Positions 60,361 through 64,000 of a stretch of 64,000 nucleotides of DNA are shown here, one piece after another. Under the pieces are notes generated by a model. The model was not told where the DNA came from. It saw only the letters and a program-made list of their open reading frames with translations, and made no database searches. Every line of letters starts with the position of its first letter. The first letter of the stretch is position 1. Origin of the DNA: Istiophorus platypterus. Taxonomy: Eukaryota > Chordata > Actinopteri > Istiophoriformes > Istiophoridae. A program made the position numbers and the translations under genes. The stretch lies in NCBI GenBank assembly GCA_016859345.1, contig CM029118.1, positions 29,383,501-29,447,500 of the forward strand, read 5' to 3'.

Positions 60361-62400
60361 AGAAGCCACGCAGACACATACACACATTTCCCCACGTGCA
60401 TGGACACACACACACACACACACGCTCCTCCCAGTGTGGTCACCTTTTCAGTGTCCATCAGGATTGTCGGTCTAATCTTCGTTGGATCATCTCATCAATG
60501 TCTAGGCTGTTTATGTGTAATGGATCCAAGCTAACTCCTTCACCCTGGCCCCCCACCCTGCCTTTACCCCCTCTGCCAGTTCTACTCCTACATTACCTCC
60601 CTCTCAACATCTTGTCCTCCCTCCTTCATAACCTCTCTCAGTAGTACTCAAAGAAATACACCAACTTTTTATTCTCAATATACACTGAAGACATTGGACT
60701 TACCTATGCTTCTATTGTTTGTATAATGGCAGTGCTTTAGTAGGAAAAACACAATGTATAAAATTACAAATATATTGGAAATTTTATCCTATACCCACTC
60801 CCCCAAGTAGTCAGTGTATGTTTTGCTTATATTTCAAGTTCAAGACTGACTAAAAAATATTTTTTTCAGTTAAAGTGTATCTTTTAGAAATATTTATTAG
60901 ATTGTCTAAATGTGGGTTTAGAGGTTTATCCCACCCTGATAAGTCTACTTATAGAGGTCAAACTGTTTTAATTAGAATGAATCTAAATTTTTAAAAATGT
61001 ATAGATACCGTGTATCTATCCTTTTAGGCTTTAGCAAAAAATATTGATATTTATTACAGTTCTTTTTCATCGTATGTGAAGTCAAAGCCTACTTTTCATA
61101 CCACTCAGTTTTAGGTAATGGCAGGATTCAAAATAAATTTGAGATTTCTGGTCTGCTGTATAATTTTCTTGACAAACCTGTCATGGAGACTGTATAATCA
61201 TTTGTCTTTCCACCCTTCCCATCCTTCCTCACTCTCTTCATCATCCTCCTTCTCCTGCTCATTGAAGCCTCGCAGCATGTGTAAGCAGAAGCACACATGC
61301 TCTCTTCGCCCTCATTACTAGCTAACCACGCTGTTTGATTAAAAGCATGTACAGAGAAGAAGAGAGAGAGAGAGAGTGAGAGAGGAAGAATGAAAAGAGA
61401 GAGAGGAGGAAGAGGTGGGGGAAAAGAAGAACAGGCCGAACCTCCATAATTAAGATCATTTCACAGATTACCTCCGGCAACAAAAGCGGCAAGCGGCCGC
61501 CCGCAGCCACAGAAATTGGATGAAAAAGGGGTGTTGAAGAGGAGACTGACCTCCGCCGGGTTCCGCACAAACACGAGCCACGGCTGGATCAAATGCCCCC
61601 ACCCCACCAACAGTAACTCACGACACACACATGACAGGTACCGGTACCCACTGCAGAGTCACAGAGACAGCAAACTGAGGAAAATCATTCTTCTTACAGA
61701 CAGATGCAGACAACTCCTAGAGGAGTCAGCACCTGAGGGCTTACATTACAGGTCACATATCAGAAAATACACACAGACAGACATGTGTCTGCTAAGTACT
61801 GTGCCTGGAGACCTGATCCATCCACTGGGGTAGACTATCATTCCCCTGAGCTAACTAAGTCTGAAAAAACTCCTTCGAGTATAATACAACCATCACATTA
61901 TTTTGAGAGAACATGATTACCAAGAGAGCAATTAGTTATCAGTTAAAATTTATTTAATATTGAGGAGCTATGAGCTGCATCTTACACCTTGAAATTTGTC
62001 TACATGTTTAATTTTTGTGGGACACACCACCTGTAACACTGAACGGGAGAGTGGAGCGATAAAAAAAAAAAAAAAAATTACCACTTAAATTACCTCTAGG
62101 AGGCTGATGTGATGTCTTTTTTTCCTAATTTGGAAGCTGTGTTTTTATCATAAATATGATATGATGCAAAAATGGTATTACATTCAACTATAGGATCCTG
62201 TCACCTCTGGGCTTCCACATTGACCAGAGATTTTCTCTCTGCTTTTACTCTTTTTCTTCATCCCCTTCCCTCAGTCAATTTACACTTCCTAACCTTCATT
62301 GTTCTTCTACACTGTTCACCTCATACTCCTCAGTCCACCCCATTCCCACCCCACAAACCAACCCTGAGCAAAGGGGGAGGCCATTTACTCTAATCACAGG
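60361..62400. other. Non-coding stretch
   Basis: Short CA runs near 60404-60424, a GA-rich patch at 61361-61420, a CpG-containing block at about 61470-61580 (AAGCGGCAAGCGGCCGCCC) and a poly-A at about 62060-62077. No gene or named repeat recognised. Confidence 0.4.
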
Positions 62401-62409
62401 GATCTAGCA

Positions 62410-62560
62410 AGAGCGCCTCAAAGCCCTCAGGGGCTGATCGGCAATCAGAAAGACTGAGGCTATGAGGGAGAGACAGAAATAAACTCTGATTTGCGAAGCA
62501 AACCCCTCCGATCCCTAATCCGAAGCGGCTCTGCTATGAGATTGTCTTGTTGGTGGGTGG
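62410..62560. promoter_or_regulatory. Candidate conserved non-coding element
   Basis: Balanced non-repetitive block with GGGGCTGATCGGCAATCAG (about 62429-62447) and GATTTGCGAAGCAAACC (about 62489-62505, containing an imperfect inverted TTTGCgaaGCAAA). Role inferred. Confidence 0.38.
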
Positions 62561-63330
62561 GTGGGCTGAGGGGTGTTTACGAGGATATGAAAACAGAGTT
62601 TGAGGACTTCCTGTGGCACAGTAAGTTCTGGTCAAGGGGGTCATAGGCAGGGTGAAGTGCTGAGGCACTTGTCAGGACAGTAAGGGGGTAATAAGTATAC
62701 ACTGTGCTACTTAACAATTTGAGCTTACTATCCGTATGGCTTTTGATAGGGCTGTTTATCAATTTCAACTACTTAAGATTTCCTCCCGAGTTTAAATTTC
62801 TGTCTGAAAGGATAATCCTGGTTTGTTACAACCTGTGTCCTCATTTTCATAGCTCTGGCCTTCATTTCTATCGGTTACACCAAGATTTTAGTCAGCAAAG
62901 TTATTGCTGAGCCCTGGGAAGACAATGATATTGCAACAAAAAATCAGCCACAGCAAGAAACAGGAGTGGTCTGACAATCAAACGGGTTGCAATAAGAAAG
63001 GTTTAGCCAGGTCATCTAAACCACTTTATTTCAAGGTAAAACTCTGATACTCTGCACACCTGACATGTTGATAATAATGCTTCACTGCATAAAAGAACAG
63101 TGTATGTATCAAACTAGTGTAGCAAGTACCAGGAAGCTAGTTTGTGGAGCTGAATACTCAACACCAAGTGGTTCCCATTCATTCAGATGAAAATCCAAAA
63201 CGTTTTCTCTGTGTGGATGTAGGAGTGTTGGCCTGGTAAGTATGATTTTTACTATGTGCACAATTGTAGTTTAGTCAAGGCTGACAGGGAGCAGGATGCT
63301 GATAGGAATGTCAGTTTTTGTAGGCATTTG
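62561..63330. other. Non-coding stretch
   Basis: AT-rich; no gene recognised. Confidence 0.38.
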
Positions 63331-63339
63331 GTCTGAAAT

Positions 63340-63675
63340 TAAAGTATTTGAAAAAATTTAAATTTTGACCTCATGATGGTGCTTAATAAAAACAAAGTTA
63401 TTATAATGTATCCTGGGAGGATCTGTGCCCAAATGTAGTCAAGACTTTTCACTAAAAGACAAAATTTCAATCTGATGGTGGCACAAGAGGAAAAGTAATC
63501 AAAGTCAGCAGACTGCATGCCCTTATGGGGAAAATGACTGTCTTTACAAAATTTCATGGCAATCCATCCAATAGTTTTTGAGGTATTTTACTTTAGAAGA
63601 AAGTGGAGCATCAGCCAACCAACCAGTCATTACTGCGATCAGTACAACCATGCTGCTAGCGGGGCTAAAAAAAAT
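63340..63675. mobile_element. Teleost dispersed repeat
   Basis: Ends with 'aaaatttcatggcaatccat', 'ccaatagtttttgaggta' (63547-63585) and 'ctagcggggctaaaaaa' (63656-63672). The run 'ttcatggcaatccatccaat' is, from memory, one of the most frequent dispersed repeat words in teleost genomes, followed by a 'gctagcatggctaaaaa'-type end. Non-coding; short frames through it are artefacts. Confidence 0.7.
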
Positions 63676-64000
63676 TAACATAAAACAGTACTAATTTACT
63701 TGATTTGCAATATGTGAGGTCCTGTCAACATTTTTACAGATGTCTCTTCAATAATGCTGGTCTTTAGGGAAAATGTATTCTGATTTATGAGGGATTTTTT
63801 TGTAGTTTGGTGACTAAAACAATCTGGCAGTGAAGCTGACACAACGTGCCACTTACAGCTCAGTAGGTTTGTTTAAAACCTGTCCAGTTGTCTGAATGCT
63901 CGTGTTTTTTTACCCTGTCTAACTCCCTTTTAACAGTGTTAGTATATTCCAAGATCTATATAATTGCTTTGGTGAGTACAATGTCACCATAACCTATAGA
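63676..64000. other. Non-coding end of window
   Basis: AT-rich; no gene recognised. Confidence 0.38.

Overview
This window looks like non-coding DNA from a ray-finned fish, most likely a percomorph teleost. The evidence is the repeat content. There are more than a dozen long CA/TG microsatellites, an ATT array, poly-A tracts, degenerate non-LTR retrotransposon pieces, and several dispersed repeats whose wording I recognise from teleost genomes (copies near 5.7 kb, 15.5 kb, 36.9 kb, 43.7 kb, 52.3 kb, 55.7-56.9 kb, 59.6 kb and 63.4 kb). I see no bacterial-style gene layout, operon, CRISPR array, tRNA or rRNA. I find no complete protein-coding gene. Most long open frames are translations of CA/TG tracts or chance frames; the only frames with family character are retrotransposon debris.

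Layout. 0-9 kb is plain non-coding DNA with one large dispersed repeat (5.65-6.72 kb). At 9.02-12.10 kb lies a tandem duplication of a 1540-bp unit in which I found no difference between copies, with breakpoints in TG-rich sequence. 12-36 kb mixes microsatellites and G-rich tracts with islands of repeat-free, homeodomain-motif-rich sequence (about 12.2, 13.7, 15.0, 16.7, 21.1, 23.2 and 30.6-31.3 kb) that read like conserved non-coding elements. A near-consensus REST/NRSF (RE1) site lies at 36.6 kb. A broken LINE on the minus strand covers about 37.2-39.55 kb. 40.0-42.1 kb is the densest candidate enhancer cluster. 42-55 kb has more repeats, a minisatellite and further islands (44.5 and 50.5 kb). 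55.3-58 kb and 60-62.5 kb hold more islands, and 63.3-63.7 kb a last teleost repeat.

Interpretation (inference): a gene desert or very large intron in the regulatory territory of a developmental or neural gene. The islands, the RE1 site, a perfect DR1 nuclear-receptor site and POU/homeodomain palindromes fit that. I could not identify the locus. A few splice-site-flanked segments (48.00-48.09 kb minus; 22.80 kb and 57.79 kb plus) are possible exons, reported with low confidence. I found no convincing new biological system; the RE1 site, the identical tandem duplication and the 40-42 kb cluster are the best leads.
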